Both the position numbers and the translations under genes were made by a program. Positions 62,699-64,000 of a stretch of 64,000 bases of DNA are shown here, in pieces (positions within the stretch are counted from its first letter, which is position 1; each line of letters starts with the position of its first letter). The notes beneath the pieces were generated by a model that worked only from the letters and a program-made list of their open reading frames with translations, had not been told where the DNA came from and made no database searches. The DNA comes from Paraneptunicella aestuarii (GTDB taxonomy: Bacteria > Pseudomonadota > Gammaproteobacteria > Enterobacterales > Alteromonadaceae): NCBI RefSeq assembly GCF_019900845.1, contig NZ_CP074570.1, positions 1,736,001 through 1,800,000 of the forward strand, written 5' to 3'.

Positions 62699-63375
62699 TT
62701 ACTGATTCTTATCTTTATATTGTTGGGGTTGTGACTAAGTTTCAAATTATCAGGTAACCAAACCTTGTCTACCTGTTGAAAACTGTCGTAATGAATTTGC
62801 CAGCCATTTTCACGCTTTTGTTTTACCAATGAAGGCAAGCCTTGAGCCGATAGTTGATAGCTGAATTCATTATCTGGAATATAGCCTTTTACTAACTGTG
62901 GCAGCATTTTCACAGGGATATCCCAACCAGTAATTCGACGTAGTAAACGTTCAGGGTCGGTGTCCATATATGACTTGCCATCGAATTCCAACGTTGTGAA
63001 GCCATTGTCACTGGTCATTTCCAGCAAGGTAGATCCAATCAGGTTAGTGAGCACGATATGGGAACTGTCCGCCTTTTGTGACCAGTTTATATAAGCACTG
63101 AGTTTTTCATCCGGGGTTTTGATGGCTATGCGCCCTTGAAACTGCCAATGAGTAATACTGTTTAGCCATTGTTGGTGTTGAGTATTGTTTAAACTTTCAA
63201 CCGGTTGTGTGGGAACCGTTGAACATGCGCTAACCAGAATTAATCCGATGACGACAATCGAGATTTTGACTTTGGCTGACAAGAGGCTTTCATTTAGTCT
63301 TCTTGAAATGCCGAGATTGTTGAGTATCAGCCCTTGCAATAACTGGCACAAAAAACGATTCATTAAATGATTCAT
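62683..63375 (-). CDS. lolB: Outer-membrane lipoprotein insertion protein LolB
   Basis: Up to 230 residues. The lipoprotein signal (VKISIVVIGLILVSACSTVP, lipobox VSAC) puts the acylated Cys at about residue 51, which is long; an internal TTG near codon 31 would give a normal signal peptide. The mature domain has WQFQGRIAIKTPDEKLSAYI and NWSQKADSSHIVLTN followed by strands ending LKLSHNPNNIKIRISKW, all LolB-like. It accepts lipoproteins from LolA and inserts them into the outer membrane. Confidence 0.9.
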   Translation of the reverse strand: MNHLMNRFLCQLLQGLILNNLGISRRLNESLLSAKVKISIVVIGLILVSACSTVPTQPVESLNNTQHQQWLNSITHWQFQGRIAIKTPDEKLSAYINWSQKADSSHIVLTNLIGSTLLEMTSDNGFTTLEFDGKSYMDTDPERLLRRITGWDIPVKMLPQLVKGYIPDNEFSYQLSAQGLPSLVKQKRENGWQIHYDSFQQVDKVWLPDNLKLSHNPNNIKIRISKWILS

Positions 63376-63609
63376 TAAACAGAATTAGCGCATTTTTGTT
63401 CGAATTGGTGGGCAATAGTATATCAATTCTTCTTTATGCGTGAGGTAACTTTTAAAGGGCATAAGATTTTCGTACAATGCACGGCGCTCAATTCGGGCTA
63501 CTTTATATTTTACCTGTTTTAATACTGTTTGAGCTTTATCAGGTAAGCCTGCGAATAGACGGATCAGGTTGGGTAGACGAATTGTTATGTGGAGATAAAC
63601 CAAAATCTA

Positions 63610-64000
63610 ATGTCGCTCGTCGTTTTCGGAATTAATCACAATACAGCACCTGTATCTTTGCGGGAAAAGGTTGCCTTTTCTCCGGATTCTCTGGTGGATG
63701 CATTACGTACTTTGCAGGATCACCCCGATGTGAGTGAGTCTGTTATTTTGTCTACTTGCAATCGCACAGAGGTATATGTGACCGCAGCGGAAATGTCGCC
63801 AGAGATGTTATGTGGCTGGTTGGCTGAATTTCACAGTCTGGATCAAGACAGTTTATGGCGGCATGGCTATGCTCATGTTGATTTGGACATGGTTAAGCAT
63901 TTAATGCGAGTGGCAAGTGGACTGGATTCATTGGTGCTAGGTGAACCTCAAATTTTGGGGCAGCTAAAGCAGTCTTTTACCAGCGCCAGAAATGTTGGCA
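63610..64000 (+). CDS. hemA: Glutamyl-tRNA reductase, N-terminal part (cut by window end)
   Basis: The first 130 codons are visible: MSLVVFGINHNTAPVSLREK, the catalytic Cys motif VILSTCNRTEVYVT (about residue 50) and ASGLDSLVLGEPQILGQLKQ. This is the first enzyme of the C5 pathway for haem. The gene diverges from lolB, the usual arrangement in Gammaproteobacteria. The 234-bp gap to lolB holds promoters and no gene I can support. Confidence 0.96.
   Translation, partial: MSLVVFGINHNTAPVSLREKVAFSPDSLVDALRTLQDHPDVSESVILSTCNRTEVYVTAAEMSPEMLCGWLAEFHSLDQDSLWRHGYAHVDLDMVKHLMRVASGLDSLVLGEPQILGQLKQSFTSARNVG

Noticed and set aside
63385..63603. 72-codon minus-strand frame between lolB and hemA
   Set aside because: It fills the expected divergent promoter region of a conserved gene pair and has no recognisable features.

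Overview
The window is a chromosomal segment from a gammaproteobacterium, probably a marine Alteromonadales or Cellvibrionales-like species. The evidence is conserved synteny: ubiF-like/miaB/phoH/ybeY/corC/lnt with a nearby Gln-Gln-Leu-Met tRNA cluster, and hemA/lolB/ispE/prs/rplY/pth/ychF. Genus-level assignment is inference. Base composition is moderate and codon use looks mostly uniform. The region between the CRISPR arrays is more AT-rich and patchy.

Layout. 1-2790: end of a ferric-iron ABC transporter (binding-protein tail, permease, ATPase). 2791-20641: a large type I-C CRISPR-Cas island. It holds leader 1 and array 1 (33-nt repeat, 32 regular repeats followed by a distal end broken by REP-like insertions). 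An accessory patch follows, with two CI-repressor-like paralogues, a small XRE operon, a MITE-like element, and a secreted repeat peptide with three small membrane proteins. Then come cas5c-cas8c-cas7c-cas3-cas4-cas1-cas2, leader 2 and array 2 (32-nt repeat, 20 repeats). 20649-30552: an orphan protein with IQ-like and toxin-like features, then a signalling block (chemotaxis receptor, degenerate GGDEF-EAL protein, and an operon of YfiR-like protein, hybrid histidine kinase and REC-GGDEF). 30756-41866: housekeeping genes for lipoprotein acylation, rRNA/tRNA maturation and ubiquinone synthesis, a MscS channel, an amino-acid:Na+ symporter and four tRNAs. 42200-57538: mixed metabolic and envelope genes (azoreductase, glutathione peroxidase, S9 peptidase, rhombosortase-like protease, enoyl-CoA hydratase, gamma-glutamyltransferase, cysteine synthase), a MoxR/VWA/RDD operon and an AAA ATPase + DUF4276 pair. 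57629-64000: the conserved ychF-pth-rplY...prs-ispE-lolB cluster with hemA diverging.

The most unusual material is in the CRISPR island. The two arrays share a homologous leader and the same 11-nt repeat 3' end, which becomes the crRNA 5' handle. Their repeat hairpins differ by paired changes. Array 2 ends in a broken copy of the array 1 repeat joined to the same REP-cluster element that interrupts array 1. In array 1 this 233-bp element sits three times at the same repeat position, and it has been amplified with its spacer as a 301-bp tandem unit. The cas3 gene lies between cas7 and cas4 instead of at the head of the operon. No database search was possible; family names rest on motif and sequence recognition.
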